Origin: Apiospora phragmitis | Lineage: Eukaryota > Ascomycota > Sordariomycetes > Amphisphaeriales > Apiosporaceae | Direction: 5' to 3' | NCBI GenBank assembly: GCA_038363925.1 | Contig: JAQQWL010000015.1 | Location: 2,046,001-2,110,000, forward strand | Length of the DNA stretch: 64,000 nt | In this document: piece by piece, positions 1-10,779 of the stretch | How positions within the stretch are numbered: the stretch's first letter is position 1 | Layout of the letters: every line of letters begins with the position of its first letter | Made by a program: the position numbers and the translations under genes | The notes under the pieces: model-generated | What the model was told of the DNA's origin: nothing | Databases searched by the model: none | What the model saw: the letters and a program-made list of their open reading frames with translations, nothing else

Positions 1-469
1 TCGTCTGCCTTGTCGAGCTCCAGGAACTTTTGGTCGACACAGTCCAGTTCAAGTTGGAAGTTTACCAAGATGCGTTGCATGAGGTTGCTGAACTTGCGAT
101 GGATGCCGGCGTTTGGGTAGAACATCTGCTGCGAGGCGAGCGCAGGCCATCCTTTCGGCGCGCAGTTCACTACATGGATGGAAGTTACATCTTTCATGGA
201 ACACAGGTATAGTAGGATTGGGAACAACATACGGACGTCTTCGTCTGTGTAAAGGTCTGGATGTTCGCCGTCTTTCTCCCACCTTTGTTCTCAGTGACCG
301 GCTAGCTTTTGGGCAGGCGCAAGTGATACCTACCATGGGAACTTGGTGTGGCCATTGGCTGTAGCTCTCCGTCTCTGGTGAATTGGTTCAACTCTAAAGG
401 AGTGGTTGGGTTGGATTCGAGGTCCATGATTGTCGTCTCGGTGGTGCTTCTGGTCTTGACGGGTTGCAT
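1..469 (-). CDS. DUF6594 family membrane protein, paralog A, 5' part only (runs off the left edge)
   Basis: This is the N-terminal part of a fungal DUF6594 protein; the C-terminal membrane helices lie outside the window. I place the start at 469 and introns at 272-333 (62 bases) and 170-232 (63 bases, donor GTATGT, acceptor TAG). Exon 1 is polar and probably disordered. Exon 3 carries the family signature: a GWPALAS motif, then a segment reading HRKFSNLMQRILVNFQLEL and a Leu/Asp-rich end that resembles the amphipathic helix typical of the family. The protein is similar in plan to the gene at 7297-8569. In both, a short acidic segment ending in Asp-Val is followed by a phase-1 intron and then the GWP motif. 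The function of DUF6594 proteins is not known. The assignment rests on motif recognition, and the splice sites are my prediction. Confidence 0.72.
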
Positions 470-3400
470 GGTTTTGCCTGCTAGGACATATCGACGAACT
501 GGGAGACTTCGTAGCTAGATATAGTCCCATCTCGGTGCCAGCCGCAGCTCGAGGCTGAGAAAGACATCCAAACAAGCGCCGACAGGAGATAGAAATAGAG
601 CGTGCTTGGTCCGTATCGCCATGTCCAGCATGGTGAGGCTCAAAGCCAGGAAGAGGGTGTACGAGGAATGGACGACATGGTCGCTGACAATGTCTGCAAA
701 CCAATAGTCGATGGAGAAAAGACGCCCAGTTGGACAATTAAACTGCATCACTTGTTTCACGCCAGTTCTTTGCATAAGGCAGGTCCGAACAGACAGACAG
801 ACATCGGGGGCGATATGAGGTCGCCGCCAATGACAATGCGGCAAGCTCGGGATGGTGTGCTGAGTACAGCAAACTGGACCAATTCGGATACCCAACATCA
901 AACTAAGATAAAGCGCCGACCCCATCAACTTCAATGAGGCTGACGCCATCCTGTGTTCTCACTCGATGATTGTGAAGTTGGTGATGGCGCTTAGGGAAAG
1001 GAATTGGGCGATGGTCATAGAACCCCTTTCACGCGAGGATCAAGACGGAAAGAGTTGGACTAGGAGATGATAATACAGACTCCGTATGGTTTGCGGGTTA
1101 TTCTTTCTAATTTTACGTGATTTGGTGCTTCCCGACCAAGACCTTGTGGCTTCCCGGATATGCGCTCGTGGACATATGTGATGTGCTGCATCTTCGACGC
1201 GAGTAAGGAGTTTAAGGGCCATCGGCGAGGTCTCTGAGTTCATCATGCCCTGTTGATTCCAGCTGCGTTGGCTTTTCCAGTCATGGACTCGACAAATACG
1301 TGGCCACTCTCAAATGTACTAAGAATTGGGCCACTTGATTTCACAGTGAACGAACAGTAATGACATGACAATCCCGCATTCAGTAAATGGGGATGAGAAC
1401 GAGATATGTCATCAAACCTCTGAATAGGTATGGAAAGCATACGAAAGCAAAGAACCTTGGGGACAGAACACTGGAACAGGGGAAAGATGACCCTCACTGA
1501 AAGGACTGCAGTCACGGCTAAATATCTCGGGACTTGGATATCGGATGCCTGGTAATCTAAGAGATGATCATCATTGATTGGGGTGAGTGATACCTTCCAA
1601 AGCATTCCGATTAGCGTTTTGAAAAAGCAGACAGGATTGTACGAATGTAAAGCTTGCTGGAGAGGCTCAGCCCCTTAGGAAGTCGCAACCATACACTAGC
1701 CACATCACATCTACGCATACTTCCAGTCACGACCAGCTTGATCATCGATTGGGTAGGCAAACGATGAATAAGCCATTATATGGTCATCCTTGCCCTGCAC
1801 CTCGCCTGGTCTGATTCACAGCCAAAGGGGGAAACTCACTGAGGGTGCCAAATGTCATTGGTATTTGACACATCCGGGGGCAGCTCCTTGCCTGCCACTG
1901 AAAGCAAGAGAGAGAATGACCTAGGGGAATCCTTGCAACATGTAATATGTTAGAGCTCGGTCTTCATAAATAGCAAGAGCCTCCCACTCATCTTTCGATG
2001 ACTCTTTCTGTTGCGACCCGCCAGCTCTTATCTTCTCGCATTTCCAACCCCGAGATTGTCGTGGGATCATCTGATGTTTGTTTCCCCTTATCAAAACAGA
2101 ACTCGACCATTGTGACATTTTCTCGTCTCGGGCGTTCGGTCCCCTAGCACATTCCCCCAGGACATACCAGGGACAAGGATATCTATCACCGAAACCCCGC
2201 GCGTCGAATTTGGGGTTTTCGGAAACCGGATATCCCCATATCCTCCAACGACGGCAAAGCTAATGTACTGAGATGGTGTTTGGCGACATTTCCGGCTAGT
2301 GACGCCAGTCGGGTAGCGTTCTGAGTGGACGATTATTGGTCGATAAGGGAAACCACCTGATCTCTATTGAAGCCAAGGCGTCTCCATCGGCGCTGGGCAC
2401 CCCATGCGACGGTAAGTCCGCGTGGGGGTTATGCGGGAAGACCAGCCAGACACCACCATGGATTCATGACTCGACATCCCGTATCGCAACTTTTAACCAG
2501 TACGGATCCCGAATATTGATCTCTCACCCTTATCTTCGCCCGGCCGGCGGTCTTCGTCCCTTCCATCGGACCAGAGATAGGGGGTGGATGGCCACTTATC
2601 ATCTCCTGAACCCATGAATCTCATGAGAAGACTTCATCAGAGTTGTTCCATGAATTGATGACATCGTTGAAATTGGCCAGCAATGATTGCAGGCCATGTC
2701 TGCGCCACCGTTTACTATTCAGGCTTCCTTCTCATATTCGGCCTCCACCAACAACACCGGTCGCGAACGTCTGTTTTCGAAGATTGAGAAGTGCGAACCC
2801 CAAACATTCTTGGGTTGAAATGATTGAGAAGGCTCGGCCAATCATACCTTCGTCTGGTCTTCATCTGGTGCCGTCTTGATGGGTGGTGGTGGCTCGAGGA
2901 GGTGCAGTCAACAATTGATGGCTTATGGTCCCTTGACTTAAGGCGACAAACGGGTGTCGCTCTGCAAAATGGGCATCTGAACTGGCAATGGCAACAAAAG
3001 AGTACAGTCCAAAGGGGGAATGGCCTGTTTTTTGCCTTCAAAACGGAGAGACTAAGACCCCGGGTTCTTGGGCTCCTGGGTGCTTGGGGTGCCTTGGTGC
3101 CTAGACCGATCAGGCCTGGCTGCTCAATCAGTACGCCCGGGGAATCAACCGCCCCCTACGAATGTTGGGTTAGCAGGGGTCTGGCCATCGCAGAAACCAC
3201 CGTAACTCCCTGTTTGATGTTACCTTCCAGGCCATCTCCGAGAAATTGACCTGGTTGTCGCTTCCACACCTACCCAAAGCCCATTTTACTGGGTTGCGGG
3301 CTCGGTTGTCTTTCAGCCAAAGGAACCAGGCAAAGACTGCCCGCTCTTCAGCTTGGAGCAGAAGTTCTCATTGCAGCAGCAAAAAAACAAAAACTGTTGA

Positions 3401-4388
3401 TGCGACGTTGGTCCCTCCACGTCCTGTATCGACCATTCAGCGCAATTGCCTTTTGGCTTGGCTGGACTACAAGGACGTCACCCGCAACAATGAGCCACAG
3501 TTGACCTGGTTAGCAAGATTTCTATATCGTTCGGAAGAATACCCGTATGGCTGCGACGGATCTTGAGTACCTATCGCCAGTTCTCCGGTGCCGAAACTCC
3601 TCCGAGATTCCCAACTCAGAAGCGCGGTAGCCCAATCGATTGGATTATACGGTGTTGAGAAATAATTCCGCCTCCCCCTGTACGGCAGGCTGATCGATGG
3701 CTGGCCAGAGCGATTTGTTGTTTACCTACTGTAAGTATGCTGTGGAAGATCACTTGCCAGGGCCCCTAGGCTATGCATACAGAGAAGGGTTGCAGGCCGC
3801 CAATCCAGCCAGCCCATCGCAAACGAAAGGCCAAAGAATGTGTACCTTTGGCTACCACCCACTCAATGATCTTATAAGGAGAAGAGCAGATTCGCTTGGT
3901 CTCGACTCAGATCTGCCTTAATCACGAGAAACAATCAAAAAGCAGTGCTATCTTTGGGGTTTAGGAAAAAGAGGTTCGTTTTCAACGCGATAGTTCGTCC
4001 CAAAGAGCGACATAGCCGACTGGGGCACCCAGGCTGACAGCTACCTCGCACTTGATGCCAACGTGATTGTGCATGGAATCAGTCAGTTTCGGCTACCTCT
4101 CTCTCACACCTGCTACATCTCCTGCAGGCATAGCCCAGCCCTAAGCGTAAACAAAACCCAAGGGGAAGATGGAGAGTGTCTTGGTAGTCGCTTACGGGTT
4201 AAAGCACCATTGGTTCTCAGTCCCCGCGAAGGTTGGAGCGATGCTATCACAGGCTCGGAATGGATACGCACAAAATGGCCATTTCGTGGGAGTATTAGGA
4301 AAACCCCAAATATAAAAGAGGTCACTCGCACCCCTTTACTCTCTATTCAAAAATACAACTTATTCCCCATCTACCCTGGCTACTGCTG
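470..4388. other. Intergenic region without a recognisable gene
   Basis: Several short frames are open on both strands, but none matches a family that I know. The longest is a minus-strand frame at 515-949 (144 codons), which is fairly hydrophobic and could be an exon of a membrane protein; I see no conserved motif in it. A TATA-like element (TATAAAAG) lies at 4311-4318 on the plus strand, followed by a pyrimidine-rich stretch, so a plus-strand transcript could begin near 4.35 kb. Confidence 0.5.
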
Positions 4389-4691
4389 GTGTATATCCCA
4401 GATTGTGCACTCGTGAGTAGAGCCCGCCTTTGCGTTCCTGTTTCGCGAATTAGGGAGGAGGACGCGGAGAGGATTAACATGTCTATAGGTCGACGCGTCT
4501 CTTCTTCCCTTCCTCTCGACCAGCACCCGTTCCGAGACCACGCTCTCTTCGACCAAAACCATTACAGAAATTGCAATGAAGTTATCATGGCCGCGCAAGT
4601 CGGAGCCGGGCCACCCACCGCCAAAAACTCGTCCGACGGCGAGATCTGGCACATGGGTTGGGGGTCCTACTACTAGCACAGAATACAAGCC

Positions 4692-4821
4692 GCCCAGTAC
4701 ACCGGCACCACCACCGGCACCACCACCGTCACCTCCACCAGCACCACCGTCACCACCACCAGCACCACCGTCACCACCACCAGCACCACCACCAGCACCA
4801 CCACCAGCACCAACAACACCA
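4692..4821. repeat. Compound trinucleotide repeat (ACC/AGC/GTC units), possibly coding
   Basis: The tract is built from CCACCA, CCAGCA and CCGTCA units and has no stop in several frames. One plus-strand frame reads as a Pro/Ala/Ser repeat and is open from about 4489 to 4824. It is preceded by a Ser/Thr-rich stretch, as seen in fungal wall proteins. A second frame reads Thr/Ser-rich, and the minus strand reads Gly-rich. A TATA box lies about 380 bases upstream. I cannot decide whether it is translated, and I see no signal peptide or GPI signal. Confidence 0.75.
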
Positions 4822-4865
4822 TAATACAACTGAAGCACGAGCACCCTCAGATCACGTAAGGTCAC

Positions 4866-7296
4866 CTATTAGGTTCCCCTCGAACATACTATAGAATAGA
4901 TGGATGGGCTTGGGAGGTCACATTGCGGGGTACAAAAGTTCATGGTGTTAAGGGGGTTATCTGGAGTGGCAGCGTGTCTGTCTCAAGTGAGTAGAATTAG
5001 GAATGAAAGCACCTTCATATTCACTTCAGATATGTCTTTTTGGTGCTTTGAGTCTTCAAGGTGTTACTACGACGTTTGAGATGACTTGCTTGAGGTAACA
5101 ATTTGCTGCCCTGTGTTTTCATCATCATATAGAAGGCTTTCCAGTCGGATTTTAACATTGATTGAAGGGGGGCCTTGCTCTTCTACGTATCTAAAGAGAC
5201 CCGATTTGAGTAATCGTTTCAAAATCGGCTAAGCCTGGCATCTATAGGTTGATGTTGCTCTGTCTAACACCCGGGGCGGTATCAGCGTTTGCCGGATTAG
5301 GACGTGCCTTGGTCCATGGACACGCATCCGGCTTCAAAACAAAAGCAGCATCTACTCAAAAGGGATCCGAAGGAGTAGAGGGACATATGATTAACAGCTG
5401 TCGTTTCTTATTCGCCTCTAGCCACTTTTTTTTTGACAAGTCTGGGCGTGGTGAGAACCAAGTCTATCCACGGCAGGCGCTATGCCAGTCCTGGAGAATG
5501 TTTTCGGTGCCGACAACATTTTCTGGAATAGGAAACCTGCCTCATTTGCTTCGTCGGTCCTGCTCACTCTTGTTGTCACCGGCATCACGGGTGTCATAAC
5601 AAGCCGACAACTTGCGAGCCACCTCCTACAGCTTTGTCGAATGTACGACAGTGATGGCACCATAGACTTCACTTCAAACCAAGAGCATGGTATTGTCGAA
5701 TTGCTAAGAGCCCTTTGGGAGAGCAGCCATGAGTCCATAAGGGATGCGATACAACAAACTATCATCAGCACCAAATGAAATCGCCTTGACCGAGAATCCT
5801 CATCCGAATCGAAAGCCGTGCTTCGTTTTGACACTCCGACCTCGCGCAGTGGTGTTCTCTGGGGCAGGTCGTTCTGTGTGCAACTAATTACTTAGGGAAC
5901 GGGTGGTTATGTCCTGCTCTTGTGTTTTCATAGTTATATGATGTCCTGAGGGGAATAGGCGTTGAATCTCCAGTGGGTGGGCTAGTGGCGGAAAAGAAAA
6001 GACTCAGGAAAAACAGGTACAGCTTCTCCCACCACCCTCAACATAACCCCTACAATCTTTCGTTCGGTATGTAAGACATCCCCACGGTCAGTCATACCCA
6101 TGCTTTCTTGCTATAGGCTCTGAATGCGATAGAATCTTCGGGAGTCCTCTCAATCTCCCCGTACCCCTTGCTCCGACGCCCGGCTTCTATGAGACTAAGA
6201 ACCTTTACGTCGGCGTGCAGGAAATAGTGTTTCATAGCGGCAGACTTATGTTGGTTGCCCATGGGCCTCCGCTCCGCCCGAACACCTTCGCGCCCGGAAG
6301 CCGAGAACCATGATTCCTTTGGCCAAAATCCACCTTGGGTATCGCATCACGGCACACATCCCTGCCCCAATCACATTGGTACTGACGAGTCCGCATTGGC
6401 TCTTAGCTTAGGGCTGTGCCGTTCCTGAGGTAGTATGCATTCCAAGCCTGCATGAAGACACGTGGTGATGGTTGTCTTTCGTTTGCCATCCTACGTACCC
6501 CTTTGTACCGGTCTCTTGCGCGCAATCTTACCAGCAGATGCAGTCATGCAGAAGCTAATTTCCATAACATCTGAGCAACCCCTTTATATTGTATCTTCAA
6601 TAGGATAGGCAAGACAAACGTGGCTTACCTCGGGACGCATGGCTAGACCGAACCCGAAGGAGCGGTGAGTCGATTCGGGACGTAGATCGACAGCCTGGTG
6701 TTCCTGTGTTGCCTAATGAACCAGAGTTTTCCCCCTGTAATGAACATCTGGGCGGCACAGGCTGATTTCCCGCAAGGCATCCTGGCGGGGGGTTGCCAAA
6801 TAAGTATACAGTACATAGAAAGAGAGCACACTTGTCCAGCCGCAGACCCCCATCTTGAGGCTCTATTGACCAGGCGCGGCCCGGTCGGGAAAAGACCTTG
6901 TCAAGTAATCCTATTGGGCAGTTACTTAAGATAACAGATGAATTTCCCTTTCAAGAAGGTTTCTCAGAAGGGAGACAGCTGATTCGCTCCAGCATACCAA
7001 GTGTGGCACAATTCAACGACATGCCTACTTGCTGATCACCGACCCTATTCTACCAACTCCCCTCACTCAATACCTTTCCTTTGAGACACTACCTCGTTCA
7101 CTTATATAGCTTCCAGACTAGGTGGGAGGCTATTATCTATGGACGCGAGCACTTCCAGAAATAATAGGCCGCTGGAACAGGCTGCGAATTGATTCAGGGA
7201 GCTTGGATATAAAGCAGTGCATTTCCTCTATTTACTTTTCAGGTACTCTAAAACTCGGAAGAACAGGAAAAAGCCAAGCCCGTCTAGATTCGTACC
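4866..7296. other. Intergenic region; one short unassigned ORF
   Basis: I see no recognisable gene. A plus-strand frame at 5482-5778 (98 codons) looks mildly protein-like, with a hydrophobic segment near residues 22-42 followed by an amphipathic acidic part. It has no known motif, and a stop lies shortly upstream, so it could be a last exon or chance. The rest shows mixed short frames only. Confidence 0.4.
5482..5778 (+). CDS. Hypothetical short ORF with one possible transmembrane segment
   Basis: This is a frame of 98 codons with a start at 5482. Residues about 22-42 are hydrophobic and could span a membrane. The C-terminal half is an amphipathic region rich in Glu, His and Leu. I do not recognise a family. 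An in-frame stop lies about 30 bases upstream, so a longer first exon would need splicing. The opposite strand is also open here, which weakens the case. It may be spurious. Confidence 0.15.
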   Translation: MPVLENVFGADNIFWNRKPASFASSVLLTLVVTGITGVITSRQLASHLLQLCRMYDSDGTIDFTSNQEHGIVELLRALWESSHESIRDAIQQTIISTK

Positions 7297-8569
7297 CTAT
7301 TTCGCAAGAAACGCGACCAAGACCGCTTCGAATGCGCAAACCCCAATGATGATCTTGACCGTGCTCCTTTCAAAGCACGAGATGGCGAGCACGAACAAGG
7401 CGACGAAGGTCAAGACGACGCCGAATGCGGCAGCTTTGCTAAGCTTGGCGAAGAACAGTATGGCTACAGGCACGAGCAGGAAGGCAGCAACAGTGGGAGC
7501 CAGCAGGAACCTGCTCAGCCACTCCAGCATGGCGGCGTCGTAGTCGTACTCTGGGTCCTCTTCGTCTCTGTCGGGTCTGGGCGGGGTTGGGAGGTCGAAG
7601 CATCGGCAAAAGTAGCAGAGACCCTGACGGAAGAAATCGGCAATGTCCCATAGGTACGGTCTGGATGTGTACAAGAGACCCTCGAAGCGCTGGTGGATCA
7701 TGTTGGGGTTCAGGGTGACGAAATCATCTCGATGACACAGGTATTGCGAGGCTGATTCGGTCAGAATTCCCCTGTATTTTATCTTCTTGTAGAACGCGTA
7801 GTGCTGCTCTCGAGAGACCCGGGGCTTGGTTTGGACAGCCTGGCTGGCATTAAGGAGGTCAACTTGGTCTGTGTAAGTCTTTGGCCCGAACTAAGGGGTT
7901 TGGGTTTGGGGGTTGCAATACTAACAATACTTCATCAATTCCGCGTCCAAGGCTTGTATAAGGTTCTCTTTCACTCGCATTCGCTTGCTTTGGGCCTCGT
8001 TTGGCCTGTAACCTTCGGGATTGTCCGCTTCGGCTTGGCCCGCTTGGCCGTTATCAGATGCTCTCAGGGGCGGATCGGGTAGCCCATAGAATGGCGCCAG
8101 GAACTCTTCAGGATCGAATGACAGCTGGCACAGGGTTTCTTCGTCTTCATCTTTCTCTATTTCGTACAGCCGGAGTTCAAGACAGCTGATACGTTGCTCG
8201 CGGTACAGCAGGCAACGGTTGGTTGGGTAGTAGAACCCTCGATGGAAATCTTCGTTGGCAATCTGCCTCTCTCTCGCTGCAATCAATGGCCAACCTGTTC
8301 GACTGCTGGCCACTGTACGTGATTTAGATGCTGCTTCGTGAAGAGTGATGTACGAAGTATGACTCACTGACGTCCCTATCTGGATACAGTTCAGGGAACC
8401 TGTCGAGGTTCTTCGGCTGAGGCTCTGTATCATAGATATGTTAGCCTTGGAAAGCCGTTGGCCAAGGGGTCTGCATACGAGACCTATTGGGAGTTAATAA
8501 TGGCTTATAATAGTCTCTGTATCTCACACTCGGAGGGCGACCTTCGATCTGGTGATTTGCGCTTGCCAT
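7297..8569 (-). CDS. DUF6594 family membrane protein, paralog B (complete)
   Basis: This is a fungal protein with the DUF6594 layout, and the whole gene lies in the window. Exons are 8479-8569, 8368-8424, 7926-8312 and 7297-7868. The introns (54, 55 and 57 bases) have donors GTATGC, GTGAGT and GTTAGT, and the exon sum gives 368 residues. The N-terminal part has a GWPLIAARE motif followed by an amphipathic segment ending in an acidic stretch (EIEKDEDEE). A middle helical segment contains the family-typical YKKIKY-like region. An acidic linker precedes the C-terminus, where three hydrophobic helices are visible in about the last 85 residues (LLAPTVAAFLLVPVAILFF, then AAFGVVLTFVALFVLAI, then TVKIIIGVCAFEAVLVAFL). 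The biochemical role is unknown. The same intron position and phase before the GWP motif is found in the gene at the left edge, so the two are paralogs. Confidence 0.82.
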
Positions 8570-10487
8570 GGTGCTCTGGAAGTGCTGTCAACACTGGTGC
8601 ACCGAAGTCCTTTGCACTTCGATAGGGGTGAAGACACCCGCCCATCAATATATATGCCATTTTGATCCAAATACTTAGTCAAGTCCATCAGGCTGTATCT
8701 GTTGAGATGATTGTCGCTCAAGGCAGCAAGCGTGCTGACATTCGATGTGATTGTGTATTTGCTTTCAGCGACTCTTGTGGTGGTGCCGCAAAGGGGTGTA
8801 AGGCCAATGGTTATCAAGAGACAACTGTAGGTCTGTAGACTAACTTGATAGTTATCATTTGGCGGTCAATCGATTCTTGATAGGGAAATGGAGGTCTGAT
8901 TTGCCAACTCCATTGCAACAGGGCCGGCCCGCAGCCGGTGAATGGGGGCCGATTTGCTGGGTCACCAATGGCTTTGCCTTTATCCGATGATGGTGTGTAT
9001 GGAACAACACACAAGTCTTATTTGTCTGTCACGATCGAGGCTTCGACGATATGTGCCCAACTTAGCAACGAAGAGGCTGCGCGGTACCGAAGACACTACC
9101 CCTGAGTCAGGCTGGGTTACCTTCCACCATTCTGTCGCTTCTTCTCTCTCGAGCTCCTAGAGTAAAAGTCGAAAAACAAAACAAAATACAATATTCTTCG
9201 CAAGAGTTTGAAACCGAGACCTAGTGACAAGAGATACTAACTTTAGTCGAAAGCGATGAGTGTAGAAGGAAGCAAGCTGTTTAGGGGAGAAGTCATCGAC
9301 GAGTGCGAAAACATCTGCTCCGAATTTTCCGATAAGTAAAAGGCATGTAGCTGCACGTAAGACAGAAAAGATTTCCAATCTTTTGGTCTGTGGGTGGGAA
9401 GGCGACAGTGCCATGCATATGGAGAATATAGCGAATCCTTATTTGACCATGACACATCATGGCCTAGGCGCCAAATCAGGCCTTACCGCTGCTTTCCCAC
9501 TATTAGTGGTGAACAGTTCAATTCTATTTGCATTTCTATCAGAACTTTAGACTTGCAGAGCTCTGCAGCCGCTGGGCTGACATCCTGGGGGCTGTTGGTG
9601 ATCATGAGGGTGGTTGCTGGTTCAATCCTTGCATGGTCATCAATGTCGGGCTCGATTCCACCATCCATCTAGAGTAGACTTGACATGCACCATTAGATGC
9701 TTCGATTTAAAGGGAATCGGTTCCAGGAGATTGGATTGGTAAGGCAATTGATGGCCTCATCCCATGGACTGGTTGGTGAAGCAACAACGCGTCCGTCATG
9801 TCTAGGTTGAATAAGCGGTAACTAGTCGCTGCCTACCCATCATCGCATGAACCAATCGATACCAAGTAACAATCATGAGAGATCAGAAGAAGTGAGTATC
9901 TAACAACATCTCTCAAGACGAGAAGAATTGTCTCCAATTGGGAAAGGGGATACTAGGATGCAATACCGTATTACCGGTCCTTGCCAAGTCAAGTGATACA
10001 GTCCCGTTGCCCGAGTGCCATCAAAGTTGTCTTGGTTCTATGAGCCCTCGGCTAATGAAGTGGCCATTTCTCCTCAGATACATAAGTAGGTACGTAGTGA
10101 TTTCGCCAGGGTGAGGCTTAAGTTGATGTTAAGACTGGGCGGCCGAGGCATCTAGTAGAGAATAGGGGTAACAGTAATCATTCAAAACAAGATCTGTGAT
10201 GCTTGAAACCTTTTGTAGGTGTTTTATTGCAAGAATGAAAGGACGAGAACTCGGAAATCGTAGGTTGGTATTGCTGTTTTGTTGGCAGGAGCAGTAGGTA
10301 ATCTACCTAAGAGCTAAGGGGGATGTTTAACCCGGCTCACTGGTTGCTTCCTTATGTATGACCAAGGTAACCCCCTAAATCTGACTGGATTAGGGCTGCC
10401 CTTCTAACTCAGTTCCTTCCTACAACCACCCGACGATGCTACTGCAGTGTTTCGATCTGATCAATCACCATCTCCCATTCCCTCGTA
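8570..10487. other. Intergenic region without a recognisable gene
   Basis: This is upstream of the DUF6594 gene and probably contains its promoter. Minus-strand frames at 8524-8817 and 9157-9414 are open, but they show no motif and are likely untranslated leader or chance. I see no tRNA, repeat or mobile element. Confidence 0.4.
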
Positions 10488-10779
10488 TCAAAATGACCAT
10501 CGCTTCAGCCCTATATATAATCTCCATTGAACAGCATCCTTTTCGATGGAGATAAAGGTCAGGTCCATGAGGAACTGGCCGTCCTTGTCGTCCGATTTTA
10601 ACACTTTCTCCGCGACGATGGGGCCCGTTACATGCGCCCCAGCAAAGTGTGTCAAAACCATCTGCGTTAAGACAAGTAAATCCTACGACCTACTTCATCC
10701 AGATAACGTATCTCCGGATACCTACCATGGACCTGCCCAATAAAGAAAATTTGGCTAGACGAGAATAGGAATGTGCCAT
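10488..10779 (-). CDS. Possible small two-exon protein of 75 residues, unknown
   Basis: A start at 10779, an exon to 10726, an intron at 10662-10725 (donor GTAGGT, acceptor CTTAACGCAG) and an exon 10488-10661 give a 75-residue frame. The second exon has a balanced, soluble-protein composition (for example GPIVAEKVLKSDDKDGQF) and ends in an aromatic, basic tail. No family is recognised. Other frames are also open here, so this could be coincidence. Confidence 0.22.

Noticed and set aside
9560..9660. A GGTTCAATCC word resembling the T-loop of a tRNA
   Set aside because: I could not find pairing acceptor, D and anticodon arms around it.
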